This document shows, in pieces, positions 50,453 through 59,053 of a stretch of 64,000 nucleotides of DNA (position 1 is the first letter of the stretch; each line of letters begins with the position of its first letter). A program made the position numbers and the translations under genes. Origin of the DNA: Mycolicibacterium celeriflavum (GTDB lineage: Bacteria; Actinomycetota; Actinomycetes; Mycobacteriales; Mycobacteriaceae). The notes beneath the pieces are model-generated. The model was not told the origin of the DNA. It saw nothing but the letters and a program-made list of their open reading frames with translations, and made no database searches. The stretch spans positions 4,030,001-4,094,000 of the forward strand of contig NZ_AP022591.1 of NCBI RefSeq assembly GCF_010731795.1, in the 5' to 3' direction.

Positions 50453-50944
50453 CTATGCGGGTGACGGTGTGCGCGCGTTCTTTCGAACGCGGGCGACGAG
50501 CGGGTACAGCTGACAGCCCAGGCAGATGCCGAAGGCTGCGTTCAGGAAGGCCGCCACCAGCGCGAAGCCGGTGGCGACGAGGCCCAGCAGCGGATGGCCG
50601 GCCGCGAACCCGGCGACGCCGGCCACCGCGAAGACGAGGCCGACGAGCTGGGCGAACTTGAGTGGCGGGACGGGCTCCTTCTCGGTGACGGGTCCGAGCC
50701 GCGGCGCGACGAAGCGGCCGAAGATCAGGCCGTAGGAATGCGATCGCGGCCCGCGCGACGCACCGACGGCGAACACCACCGCCTGGGCGCCCAGGAGCAC
50801 GGCCGAGACCACCGGGCTCAGCGGCCACACCAGCAGCGTCGCCACGAGGACCCCGGTGGTGAGCCACGCGGCGAACCGCGGTCCACGCACGTCCACCTGA
50901 TCGGGTGTCCGGGTGTTCGTTGTCGACATATCCGTCGCTGGCAT
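50453..50944 (-). CDS. DUF4395 membrane protein
   Basis: A 163-residue protein with four hydrophobic segments and a CLGC pair near the C-terminus (FGICLGCQLYPL), possibly redox active. DUF4395 proteins accompany rhodaneses and thioredoxins. ATG with AGGAG seven bases upstream. First gene after the polycysteine leader ORF. Confidence 0.8.
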   Translation of the reverse strand: MPATDMSTTNTRTPDQVDVRGPRFAAWLTTGVLVATLLVWPLSPVVSAVLLGAQAVVFAVGASRGPRSHSYGLIFGRFVAPRLGPVTEKEPVPPLKFAQLVGLVFAVAGVAGFAAGHPLLGLVATGFALVAAFLNAAFGICLGCQLYPLVARVRKNARTPSPA

Positions 50945-51032
50945 TCATGTGCTCCTGTGGGCTGTCATGGGCTGGGCGGGGATTGACCACAGAGGTCGCT
51001 CCCGAGTGCGGCGCGAAGAGCGGCGCGGCTAC

Positions 51033-51122
51033 TCAGCAGCTACAACAACAGCAAGAACCCGCGACGCGGCACAGATCGACTGCGCGGCGCTTGGTGAGCA
51101 TCGGCTCGAGGCGGGCGGACAC
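51033..51122 (-). CDS. Leaderless polycysteine leader peptide (cysteine-responsive attenuator)
   Basis: GTG at 51122 opens a 29-codon ORF ending AGSCCCCSC before TGA: five of the last six codons are Cys, with one more Cys earlier (DLCRV). The -10 TAAGCT (51130-51135, minus strand) ends 7 bases before the GTG, so it should be leaderless. This is the type of upstream ORF shown in M. smegmatis to stall ribosomes when cysteine is short and so relieve attenuation of the downstream sulfur genes. It lies directly before DUF4395-cysA2-sseC. The in-frame ATG at 51101 is a shorter alternative. Confidence 0.85.
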   Translation of the reverse strand: MSARLEPMLTKRRAVDLCRVAGSCCCCSC

Positions 51123-51151
51123 GCCGGCCAGCTTACCAACCGACTCGGCGA

Positions 51152-51574
51152 TCAAGCCAACAGCGGTTCCAACGCCGAGCGCAGGTCAGCGGCTTTCGGG
51201 ACGCCGTGGGTCCGGTACCGGGGTCTGCCGTCCTTGTCGAACACGATCGTGGTGGGCAGCGAGAGCACCGAAAGCCGCCGCGCCGCCTGCGGGTTGGCGT
51301 CCATGTCGATCTCGACGTGCGCCACCGCGGGCAACTCGGCGCACACCTCGTCGACCACCCTGCGCACCGCCGCGCACGGACCGCACCACTCGGCGGAGAA
51401 GTGCACCACCGTCGGTCCGGTCGATGACAAGCCCAGGTCGCTGGTGTCGACGTTGGCCGCGTCCTCGCTGGCCTTGAGCAGTCCCGACCGCAGCGCAAGC
51501 AGCCGGCCGATCACATACGCCACGCCCAGCGCCGCGACGAGCACGGTGATCGCCAACACCCAAGAGGAGCTCAT
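51152..51574 (-). CDS. thiX: Membrane-anchored thioredoxin-like protein
   Basis: A 140-residue protein. An N-terminal helix (residues 3-28) anchors a thioredoxin fold with the WCGPC active site and the cis-proline in SLPTT. It should reduce disulfides or persulfides in partner proteins. The start overlaps the lmeA stop (ATGA). It corresponds to Rv0816c. Confidence 0.9.
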   Translation of the reverse strand: MSSSWVLAITVLVAALGVAYVIGRLLALRSGLLKASEDAANVDTSDLGLSSTGPTVVHFSAEWCGPCAAVRRVVDEVCAELPAVAHVEIDMDANPQAARRLSVLSLPTTIVFDKDGRPRYRTHGVPKAADLRSALEPLLA

Positions 51575-52368
51575 GTCCGGTTGAACTCGTCGAGGACCAT
51601 GGTTACTCCCTCGGCGATGCCCTCGATGATGATGTCGGAGCCACGCGCGCCCTGCGCTGTCGGTGCGAGTCCGAACGGCAGCTTCTGGCCGGGCAGACTC
51701 GCGGTGAACGCCGCCAACACCGCCTCCTTCTTGTCGTCGGGCACCTCCTGGTCGGCGGTGCCCGGCCCGGTCAGCACGCCGGTGGCCGTCATCACCAGCG
51801 TCGTCTGGTCCGGTCCGGCGACGTCGAGGTCGACGGCGATGCTCACCCTGCTGTGAAAATCGGCCTTCTCGGGTGTCCCGGTGAACAAGACGCCCCGGTT
51901 ACTCGAGATACCCGATTCGGTGGTGCCGCCGGTGGCGTCGTTGCTCTCTCCCGTCGGCGCCTCGACCAGCAGGTCGGGAATGTCCATGAACCGGCCCAGA
52001 TGCGTCGAGTCGATGATGATGCGGCTCTCGGCCTTGCCGACCGGCAACACGGCGTCGGGTCCGACCAGCCATGAGCCCCTCCGAAGCTCGATGTCGTGCA
52101 GCGTGGCCTCCAGCGAGGCCTTGCCCACCACGGGGTGATCGACGCCATTGGCCCTGATCTCGACCTCGTCGTAACGGTGATCCATGGCCTGGGTGGCGAA
52201 TGGGAAGCCGAGTATCGCCACCGACGGGTCATGCTGTAGCTCGGCGGCGCTGCGCACGCTTCTGGCCAGCCGGTATTCGGCGTAGATCGCCGCCCCGAAG
52301 TCCGCCCCGACGGCACCGACGACGACGGCCAGCACCGTCGCGACCACACCGATCAGGAGCTTGCGCAC
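51571..52368 (-). CDS. lmeA: LmeA-like phospholipid-binding protein (DUF2993)
   Basis: A 265-residue periplasmic protein. VRKLLIGVVATVLAVVVGAV is an N-terminal membrane/signal helix, followed by the DUF2993 domain (VAILGFPFATQAM). LmeA (Rv0817c/MSMEG_5785) is needed for mannan-chain elongation in lipomannan. GTG start; another in-frame GTG lies at 52386. Confidence 0.85.
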   Translation of the reverse strand: MRKLLIGVVATVLAVVVGAVGADFGAAIYAEYRLARSVRSAAELQHDPSVAILGFPFATQAMDHRYDEVEIRANGVDHPVVGKASLEATLHDIELRRGSWLVGPDAVLPVGKAESRIIIDSTHLGRFMDIPDLLVEAPTGESNDATGGTTESGISSNRGVLFTGTPEKADFHSRVSIAVDLDVAGPDQTTLVMTATGVLTGPGTADQEVPDDKKEAVLAAFTASLPGQKLPFGLAPTAQGARGSDIIIEGIAEGVTMVLDEFNRT

Positions 52369-52546
52369 CCGGACATTCTGGCCCACCTTCGCCGCGTCGG
52401 TGCGTTCGACGCAGCTGACCGGCAGGTTGCGCGCTATCGTTAGAGCACCATCGGCCGCGTAACGGCCGGATGTCGAGCATGAATCTGGGAAGTCACCGAC
52501 CGACAAAGTTGTCCAGGCGAGGTCCCTGTGGCTGTTGGAGGGCCAG
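52369..52546. promoter_or_regulatory. Divergent regulatory region lmeA/glnR
   Basis: 178 bases between divergent starts. It contains a CGGCCG (52452-52457) / CGGCCG (52463-52468) inverted repeat and a GGAGG just before the glnR TTG. No clear TANNNT element is placed for either gene, so both probably have leaders. Confidence 0.35.
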
Positions 52547-53326
52547 TTGGATCTACTGCTACTGACCGTCGACCCACACCCCGAGTCGGTGCTGCCGTCG
52601 TTGTCGCTGCTTCCTCACACCGTGCGGACCGCGCCGACCGAGGTCTCCTCGCTGCTCGAGGCCGGCAGCGCGGACGTCGCGATCGTCGACGCGCGCACCG
52701 ACCTGGCCGCTGCCCGCGGATTGTGCCGGCTGCTGGGCACCACCGGAACCTCGGTGCCGGTGGTGGCCGTCGTCAGCGAGGGCGGCCTGGTTGCCGTCAG
52801 CGTCGAGTGGGGTCTCGACGAGATCCTGCTGCCCGGCACCGGCCCCGCCGAGATCGACGCGCGGCTGCGGCTGCTGGTCGGGCGTCGGGGCGGGATGGCC
52901 AACCAGGAGAACGTCGGCAAGATCAGCCTCGGCGAATTGGTGATCGACGAGGGCACCTACACCGCACGCCTCCGCGGCCGCCCGCTCGATCTCACCTACA
53001 AGGAATTCGAGTTGCTCAAGTATCTGGCCCAGCACGCCGGCCGGGTGTTCACCCGCGCACAACTGCTGCAGGAGGTGTGGGGCTACGACTTCTTCGGCGG
53101 CACCCGCACGGTCGACGTACACGTGCGACGGCTGCGCGCCAAGCTCGGCCCGGAGTACGAGTCGCTGATCGGCACCGTGCGCAACGTCGGCTACAAGGCG
53201 GTCCGCCCGGCGCGCGGCCGTGCGCCCGCCCCGGGCGCAGAGGTGCCCGACGACATCGACGGCGGCGATTACGAGGCGCCCGCCACGATCCCCGAATCGC
53301 TGGCCGACCCGCTGCGAAGTCCGTGA
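52547..53326 (+). CDS. glnR: Nitrogen response regulator GlnR (OmpR family)
   Basis: A 259-residue regulator. Atypical receiver domain, then an OmpR winged helix (LDLTYKEFELLKYLAQHAGR, and GTRTVDVHVRRLRAKLG). GlnR activates nitrogen-assimilation genes without a paired kinase. The TTG at 52547 has GGAGG 5 bases upstream and fits the start I recall for M. tuberculosis GlnR; a TTG at 52535 is possible. The stop overlaps mshD (GTGA). Confidence 0.92.
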   Translation: MDLLLLTVDPHPESVLPSLSLLPHTVRTAPTEVSSLLEAGSADVAIVDARTDLAAARGLCRLLGTTGTSVPVVAVVSEGGLVAVSVEWGLDEILLPGTGPAEIDARLRLLVGRRGGMANQENVGKISLGELVIDEGTYTARLRGRPLDLTYKEFELLKYLAQHAGRVFTRAQLLQEVWGYDFFGGTRTVDVHVRRLRAKLGPEYESLIGTVRNVGYKAVRPARGRAPAPGAEVPDDIDGGDYEAPATIPESLADPLRSP

Positions 53327-54216
53327 CGGAATTCCTGTGGCGCACCGGGCTTTCCGACGATGAGCAGCGCCGCATCCGGGACTTGATCGCAGCGGCCACG
53401 GCCGCCGACGGCGTCGCCCCGGTCGGGGAGCAGGTGCTGCGTGAGCTCCCGCACGACCGGACCCGGCACCTGGTGGCCCGCGACGACGACGACGTCGTCG
53501 GCTATCTGAATCTGTCAGCCGGTGACGGGTCCGCGATGGCGGAACTGGTTGTGCACCCCCGGGCCAGGCGCCGCGGAATCGGATCGGCTCTGGTGGGCGC
53601 CGGCCTGGCCGAAGGCGGCGACGACGCCCGGGTGTGGGCGCACGGCAACCTGGAGGAGGCGCGCGCCACCGCGGCCTCGCTCGGGCTGGCCGTCGTGCGC
53701 GAACTGCTGCAGATGCGACGGCCGCTGACCGACCTGCCGCCGACACCGGCGCCCGACGGCATCCGCATCACCACCTACTCCGGTCCCGCCGACGACGCCG
53801 CGCTGCTGCGCGTCAACAACGCCGCGTTCGCCTGGCACCCCGAGCAGAGTGGCTGGACCGAAGCCGAGATCGCCGAGCGCCGAGGCGAACCGTGGTTCGA
53901 CCCGGACGGGTTGTTCCTCGCAGTCGACGAGGACACCGGCGAGATGCTCGGATTCCACTGGACCAAGGTTCACAGCGCCGATCTGGGGGAGGTCTATGTG
54001 GTGGGCGTGGACCCAACGGCGCAGGGCCGCGGCCTGGGCGCTGCGCTGACCCTGACCGGTCTTCACCACCTCGCCGCGCGACTGTCGCAAAGCGCACACC
54101 CCACGGTCATGCTTTACGTCGAGGCAGATAACTCGGCGGCCGTGAAGACCTACCGGAAACTGGGTTTCGACATCTTCTCGGTGGACGCCGCGTACGCCGC
54201 GCGTTCCCCGCGCTAG
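53323..54216 (+). CDS. mshD: Mycothiol synthase
   Basis: A 297-residue enzyme of two GNAT domains that acetylates Cys-GlcN-Ins in the last step of mycothiol synthesis. Acetyl-CoA loops are VVHPRARRRGIGSALV and VVGVDPTAQGRGLGAAL. It marks the host as an actinobacterium. Translationally coupled to glnR, as Rv0818-Rv0819. Confidence 0.94.
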   Translation: MTEFLWRTGLSDDEQRRIRDLIAAATAADGVAPVGEQVLRELPHDRTRHLVARDDDDVVGYLNLSAGDGSAMAELVVHPRARRRGIGSALVGAGLAEGGDDARVWAHGNLEEARATAASLGLAVVRELLQMRRPLTDLPPTPAPDGIRITTYSGPADDAALLRVNNAAFAWHPEQSGWTEAEIAERRGEPWFDPDGLFLAVDEDTGEMLGFHWTKVHSADLGEVYVVGVDPTAQGRGLGAALTLTGLHHLAARLSQSAHPTVMLYVEADNSAAVKTYRKLGFDIFSVDAAYAARSPR

Positions 54217-54246
54217 CTGGGAAACCACGACGAACTAACTGAACGT

Positions 54247-54268
54247 GTTCACCGGCCGTTCACCTGCG
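54247..54268 (+). promoter_or_regulatory. PHO box (RegX3/PhoP-type) upstream of pstS
   Basis: Two adjacent 11-base units, GTTCACCGGCC and GTTCACCTGCG, match the actinobacterial phosphate-regulator consensus. A -10 TACGTT (54296-54301) lies 27 bases downstream with no -35, as expected for an activated promoter. Confidence 0.8.
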
Positions 54269-54342
54269 GTCCGGAAGCTGTCCACCGACGCCGCATACGT
54301 TGCCAGAGAGTTTGAAGCCGTCCAAAGTCGAAAGTGGGATAA

Positions 54343-55461
54343 GTGAAGCTCAACCTTGGCAAGACTCTCGGAACCACGCTCTCGGTGACCGCGATCGCCG
54401 CGTTGACCCTGTCCGCGTGCGGCAGCGACAACAACGCCGGCACATCCCCGACGGGCGGCACCGGGGCGGCGTCGGCCGCGGAGTGCGGTGGCAAGGATTC
54501 CGTCACCGCCGAGGGCTCGACAGCTCAGCAGAACGCGATCGCCGAGTTCAACAAGGTCTGGGGCCAGCTGTGTGCGGGCAAGAACCTGTCGTACAACCCC
54601 ACCGGCTCGGGCGCTGGTCGCGAGCAGTTCATCGCCAAGCAGGTCGACTTCGCCGGGTCCGATTCGGCGCTCAAAGGCGACCAGGTCAAGCAAGCCGCCG
54701 AGCGTTGCGGCGGCAACCCGGCGTGGAACCTCCCGCTGGTGTTCGGCCCCGTCGCGCTGGCCTACAACCTCGAGGGCGTCGACAACCTCGTGCTCAACGC
54801 TGACCTGCTCGCCAAGATCTTCCAGGGCCAGATCACCAACTGGAACGATCCCGCGATCGGCGCGCTGAACGCCGGCACCAACCTGCCGGACACCCCCGTC
54901 ACCCCGATCTACCGCTCGGACTCGTCGGGCACCACCGACAACTTCCAGAAGTACCTGGCCACCGCGGCCCCTCAGAGCTGGACCAAGGGCCAGGGCAGCG
55001 AGTTCCAGGGCGGCGCCGGCGAGGGCGCCCAGAAGTCCGCGGGCGTCGTTCAGGCCGTGGAGGCCACACCCGGCGCGATCGGTTACGTGGAGAAAGGCTT
55101 CGCCGATCAGGCCGGTGCGCCGTACGCTCAAATCGACAGTGGCGCAGGGGCTGTCGCGTTGACCGACGAATCGGCCAAGAAGGCGATCGACGCCGTGAAG
55201 TTCGCCGCCGAGGGCAATGACCTGACGCTGGACCTGGACTCGCTGTACGGTACCGAGGAGCCGGGCGCCTACCCGCTGGTGCTCGCCACCTACGAGATCG
55301 TGTGCTCGAAGGGCTACGACGCGGAGACGTCGGCGGCGGTCAAGTCGTTCCTGACGGTCGCCGCGAACGAGGGGCAGCAGAATCTTTCGCCGGCGGGCTA
55401 CGTGCCGCTTCCGGATCGCTTCAAGGAGCGTCTGCTGACGTCCATCGAAGCTATTGCCTAG
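54343..55461 (+). CDS. pstS: Phosphate-binding lipoprotein PstS
   Basis: A 372-residue substrate-binding lipoprotein. Lipobox LSAC (Cys about residue 26). The phosphate-binding loops are TAEGSTAQQNA, DFAGSDSAL, and RSDSSGTTDN. GTG start. First gene of a complete pstSCAB operon for high-affinity phosphate import. Confidence 0.95.
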   Translation: MKLNLGKTLGTTLSVTAIAALTLSACGSDNNAGTSPTGGTGAASAAECGGKDSVTAEGSTAQQNAIAEFNKVWGQLCAGKNLSYNPTGSGAGREQFIAKQVDFAGSDSALKGDQVKQAAERCGGNPAWNLPLVFGPVALAYNLEGVDNLVLNADLLAKIFQGQITNWNDPAIGALNAGTNLPDTPVTPIYRSDSSGTTDNFQKYLATAAPQSWTKGQGSEFQGGAGEGAQKSAGVVQAVEATPGAIGYVEKGFADQAGAPYAQIDSGAGAVALTDESAKKAIDAVKFAAEGNDLTLDLDSLYGTEEPGAYPLVLATYEIVCSKGYDAETSAAVKSFLTVAANEGQQNLSPAGYVPLPDRFKERLLTSIEAIA

Positions 55462-55509
55462 TTTCGTGGCGCGCCGGTACGGATACGGTGAGGATGGGTC
55501 CTGGGACCG

Positions 55510-56553
55510 ATGACCGATAGGCTCGAAGTGACAATCCCCAATCCGGCCGACGCGGGATCGGGTGAAGCGCTTGCTTCACCCTTTCCCGAGCCGACTCCCA
55601 TCTCCACCAGCCCGTCGAGGAACGCCAAAGAGCGTGTCGGCGACCGCATCTTCCGCGGATTGGCGGAGGGGTCCGGCGCGTTCATCGTCGCGCTGATCGC
55701 GGCGATCGGCGGATTCCTGCTGTGGCGCGCGATTCCGGCGCTGGCACGCAACGAGGAGAACTTCTTCCTCTACGGCGGCAACTGGATCACCACCGACACG
55801 TCGGCGATGCACTTCGGCATCCTCGACCTGCTGCAGGTGACGGTGTTCGTGTCGGTGTTCGCGCTGGTGCTCGCCATGCCTGTGGCACTGGGCATCGCAA
55901 TCTTTTTGACCCAGTACGCGCCCCGCCGGGTGGGCGGTCCGCTCGGATACATGGTCGACCTGCTCGCCGCGGTACCGTCGATCATCTACGGCGTCTGGGG
56001 GCTTTACGTCCTTGCGCCCGTTCTGAAACCGGTCGCGTTGTGGCTCAACGAGAATCTCGGCTGGCTGTTTCTCTTCAAGTCCGGAACCGCGTCGGTGGCC
56101 GGTGGTGGCACCATCTTCACCGCCGGAATCGTGCTGGCGGTGATGATCTTGCCGATAATCACCGCGGTGACAAGGGAAGTGTTCATTCAGACACCGCGGG
56201 GTCAGATCGAGGCGGCGCTGGCGCTGGGCGCGACCCGCTGGGAGGTGGTGCGGACCACCGTGTTGCCGTTCGGCATGTCGGGCTACATCAGCGGCGCCAT
56301 GCTCGGCCTCGGCCGTGCGCTCGGTGAGACGATCGCGCTGCTGATCATCCTGCGTGGCACGCAGGAAGCATTCGGGTGGTCGCTGTTCGACGGCGGATAC
56401 ACCTTCGCCAGCCTGATCGCCGCCACGGCAAGCGAATTCAACGATCAGTACAAGGCGGGTGCCTACATCGCGGCCGGTCTGGTCCTGTTCATCCTGACGT
56501 TCGTGGTGAACTCGCTGGCGCGCGCCGCGGTCGCCGGGAAGGCAGCGAAATGA
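55510..56553 (+). CDS. pstC: Phosphate ABC permease PstC
   Basis: A 347-residue inner-membrane permease with about six helices after a variable cytosolic N-terminus. The EAA-type loop IEAALALGATRWEVV contacts PstB. The stop overlaps pstA (ATGA). Confidence 0.95.
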   Translation: MTDRLEVTIPNPADAGSGEALASPFPEPTPISTSPSRNAKERVGDRIFRGLAEGSGAFIVALIAAIGGFLLWRAIPALARNEENFFLYGGNWITTDTSAMHFGILDLLQVTVFVSVFALVLAMPVALGIAIFLTQYAPRRVGGPLGYMVDLLAAVPSIIYGVWGLYVLAPVLKPVALWLNENLGWLFLFKSGTASVAGGGTIFTAGIVLAVMILPIITAVTREVFIQTPRGQIEAALALGATRWEVVRTTVLPFGMSGYISGAMLGLGRALGETIALLIILRGTQEAFGWSLFDGGYTFASLIAATASEFNDQYKAGAYIAAGLVLFILTFVVNSLARAAVAGKAAK

Positions 56554-57464
56554 CCGCGACGCTGGACCGCCCGGTCAAAGCGACGACATTCCAAGGGGTC
56601 GGCCTTCGGCGCAAGCTGACCAACAACTTCGCGACGGTTCTGGTCACGCTGTCGGTGCTGATTGCTTTGGTGCCGCTGCTGTGGGTGCTGTACTCGGTGA
56701 TCGTCAAGGGCTTCACGGCGCTGACATCACCGGTCTGGTTCACCAATTCGCAGGCGGGCATGACGGCATTCGAGGCCGGCGGCGGCGTGTACCACGCGAT
56801 CGTCGGCACGCTGCTGCAGGGTTTGGTGTGCGCAGTCATCTCGATCCCGATCGGGGTGTTCGTCGGGATCTACCTCGTCGAGTACGGCGGCGGAACGCGA
56901 TTCGCCAAGGTGACGACCTTCATGGTCGACATCCTCACCGGCGTTCCGTCGATCGTCGCCGCGCTGTTCATCTACGCGTTGTGGGTGGCGACGCTGGGAT
57001 TCCCCCGGTCGGGGTTCGCGGTGTCGCTCTCGCTGGTGTTGTTGATGATCCCGGTCATCGTGCGCGCCACCGAGGAGATGCTGCGCATCGTTCCGATGGA
57101 TCTGCGGGAAGCCAGTTACGCGCTCGGCGTCCCGAAGTGGAAGACCATTGCGCGCATTGTGATTCCGACTGCGTTGTCGGGCATCGTCACCGGCGTCATG
57201 CTGGCGCTGGCGCGCGTCATGGGTGAGACGGCACCGTTGCTGGTTCTGGTCGGCTATGCGCAGGCGATGAACTTCGACATGTTCGACGGCTTCATGGGAT
57301 CGTTGCCCGGCATGATGTACGACCAGACATCGGCGGGCGCCGGCGCCAATCCTGTTCCCACCGACCGGCTGTGGGGCGCTGCGCTGACATTGATTTTGCT
57401 GATCGCCATACTCAACATCGGGGCCCGGTTGCTCGCCAAGATCTTTGCCCCCAAGAAGGTTTAG
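56550..57464 (+). CDS. pstA: Phosphate ABC permease PstA
   Basis: A 304-residue permease with six helices and the EAA-type loop REASYALGVPKWKTI. It forms the channel with PstC. Start fixed by the ATGA overlap with pstC. Confidence 0.95.
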   Translation: MTATLDRPVKATTFQGVGLRRKLTNNFATVLVTLSVLIALVPLLWVLYSVIVKGFTALTSPVWFTNSQAGMTAFEAGGGVYHAIVGTLLQGLVCAVISIPIGVFVGIYLVEYGGGTRFAKVTTFMVDILTGVPSIVAALFIYALWVATLGFPRSGFAVSLSLVLLMIPVIVRATEEMLRIVPMDLREASYALGVPKWKTIARIVIPTALSGIVTGVMLALARVMGETAPLLVLVGYAQAMNFDMFDGFMGSLPGMMYDQTSAGAGANPVPTDRLWGAALTLILLIAILNIGARLLAKIFAPKKV

Positions 57465-57473
57465 GAGCTTTCG

Positions 57474-58250
57474 ATGGCCAAGCGTTTGGACCTCAAGGAC
57501 GTCAACATCTTCTACGGCTCGTTTCACGCCGTCGCCGACGTCTCGCTGGCCGTTCCGCCCCGCAATGTGACGGCGTTCATCGGTCCGTCGGGCTGCGGCA
57601 AGTCGACGGTGCTGCGGACACTGAACCGCATGCACGAAGTGATCCCGGGCGCGCGGGTCGAGGGGTCGGTGCTGCTCGACGGTGAGGACATCTACGCCCC
57701 GGGGGTGGACCCGGTCGGTGTCCGCAAGACGATCGGCATGGTGTTCCAGCGGCCGAACCCGTTCCCCACCATGTCGATTCGCGACAACGTCGTAGCCGGG
57801 CTCAAGCTCCAAGGCGTCCGCAACAAGAAGACGCTCGACGAGGTGGCCGAGCGCTCGCTGCGGGGCGCCAACCTCTGGAATGAGGTCAAGGACCGGCTGG
57901 ACAAGCCCGGCGGCGGGCTGTCCGGCGGCCAGCAGCAGCGGTTGTGCATCGCCCGGGCGATCGCCGTGCAACCCGACGTGCTGCTGATGGACGAGCCGTG
58001 CTCGGCGCTCGACCCGATCTCCACGCTGGCGATCGAGGATCTGATCGCCACGCTCAAGCAGGAGTTCACGATCGTCATCGTCACGCACAACATGCAGCAG
58101 GCCGCTCGGGTGAGTGATCAGACGGCATTCTTCAACCTCGAGGCCACAGGCAAGCCGGGACGCCTGATCGAGATCGACGACACCGAGAAGATCTTCTCGA
58201 ACCCGACACAGAAGGCCACCGAGGACTACATCTCCGGTCGGTTCGGCTGA
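57474..58250 (+). CDS. pstB: Phosphate ABC ATP-binding protein PstB
   Basis: A 258-residue ATPase. Walker A GPSGCGKST, signature LSGGQQQRLCIARAIA, and Walker B LLMDEPCSALDP. Called phoT (Rv0820) in M. tuberculosis, where I recall it standing without the other pst genes; here it ends a full operon. It is convergent with phoU. Confidence 0.95.
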   Translation: MAKRLDLKDVNIFYGSFHAVADVSLAVPPRNVTAFIGPSGCGKSTVLRTLNRMHEVIPGARVEGSVLLDGEDIYAPGVDPVGVRKTIGMVFQRPNPFPTMSIRDNVVAGLKLQGVRNKKTLDEVAERSLRGANLWNEVKDRLDKPGGGLSGGQQQRLCIARAIAVQPDVLLMDEPCSALDPISTLAIEDLIATLKQEFTIVIVTHNMQQAARVSDQTAFFNLEATGKPGRLIEIDDTEKIFSNPTQKATEDYISGRFG

Positions 58251-58290
58251 CCGCTTCCTCCCACTTACCTGCTCGCGGGGACTAGCGGGC

Positions 58291-58959
58291 TCAGCGCGGC
58301 GCGGGAATCTCCTCTTCCGCCGGATGCTTACCGGTGACCTGGAAGATCACCCGGCGGGCGACCTCGACGGCGTGGTCGGCGAACCGCTCGTAGAAGCGGC
58401 CCAGCAGGGTCACGTCGACCGCTGCGGCCACCCCGTGCTTCCACTCCTTGTCCATCAGCACGGTGAACAGATGGCGGTGCAGATCGTCCATCGCATCGTC
58501 TTCTTCGCCGATCAGGGCCGCCTTCTCTGGGTCGCGGGTGACCAGCACCTCCTGGGCACTATTACCCAGTTCGACTGCGAGACGGCCCATTTCGGCGAAG
58601 TAGCCGTTGACCTCTTCGGGCAGGGCGTGCTGGGGGTGGCGGCGACGAGCGATCTTGGCGACGTGCAGTGCCAGCGCGCCCATGCGGTCCACGTCCGCGA
58701 CGATCTGGATCGAGCCCACAATCGCGCGAAGGTCCCCGGCGACCGGCGCCTGCAGCGCGAGCAGCACGAACGCCGCCTCCTCGGCGCGCGCGCTCATCGC
58801 GGCGATCTGTTCGTGGTCGGTGATGACCTGTTCGGCCAGCACCAGATCGGCCTGCAACAGGGCCTGGGTCGCGCGTTCCATCGCTGCGCCGGCCAGCCCG
58901 CACATCTCGCCTAGCTGACTGGTCAGGGCATCCAACTGCTCGTGGTACGCGGTACGCAT
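58291..58959 (-). CDS. phoU: Phosphate signalling regulator PhoU (PhoY)
   Basis: A 222-residue protein of two three-helix PhoU bundles, each with the acidic metal-site pattern (DHEQIAAMSARAEE; EEDDAMDDLHRHLF). It couples the Pst transporter to the SenX3-RegX3 two-component system, keeping it off when phosphate is ample. The -10 TAGGCT ends 6 bases before the ATG. Confidence 0.93.
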   Translation of the reverse strand: MRTAYHEQLDALTSQLGEMCGLAGAAMERATQALLQADLVLAEQVITDHEQIAAMSARAEEAAFVLLALQAPVAGDLRAIVGSIQIVADVDRMGALALHVAKIARRRHPQHALPEEVNGYFAEMGRLAVELGNSAQEVLVTRDPEKAALIGEEDDAMDDLHRHLFTVLMDKEWKHGVAAAVDVTLLGRFYERFADHAVEVARRVIFQVTGKHPAEEEIPAPR

Positions 58960-58965
58960 GGCTCC

Positions 58966-58971
58966 AGCCTA
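58966..58971 (-). promoter_or_regulatory. -10 element TAGGCT for phoU
   Basis: On the minus strand it ends 6 bases before the phoU ATG and lies 29 bases downstream of the PHO box, almost the same geometry as at pstS. Confidence 0.6.
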
Positions 58972-59000
58972 CGGGCTTTGCTGGCCGAACGGCATGAGGC

Positions 59001-59022
59001 GACCGGTGAACGACCGGTGAAC
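59001..59022 (-). promoter_or_regulatory. PHO box upstream of phoU
   Basis: Two identical 11-base units, GTTCACCGGTC twice on the minus strand, form a perfect direct repeat. phoU should therefore be induced by phosphate starvation together with pst, giving negative feedback. Confidence 0.8.
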
Positions 59023-59053
59023 GCCGACCGCCCAAACGCCGTGATGAGGACCG

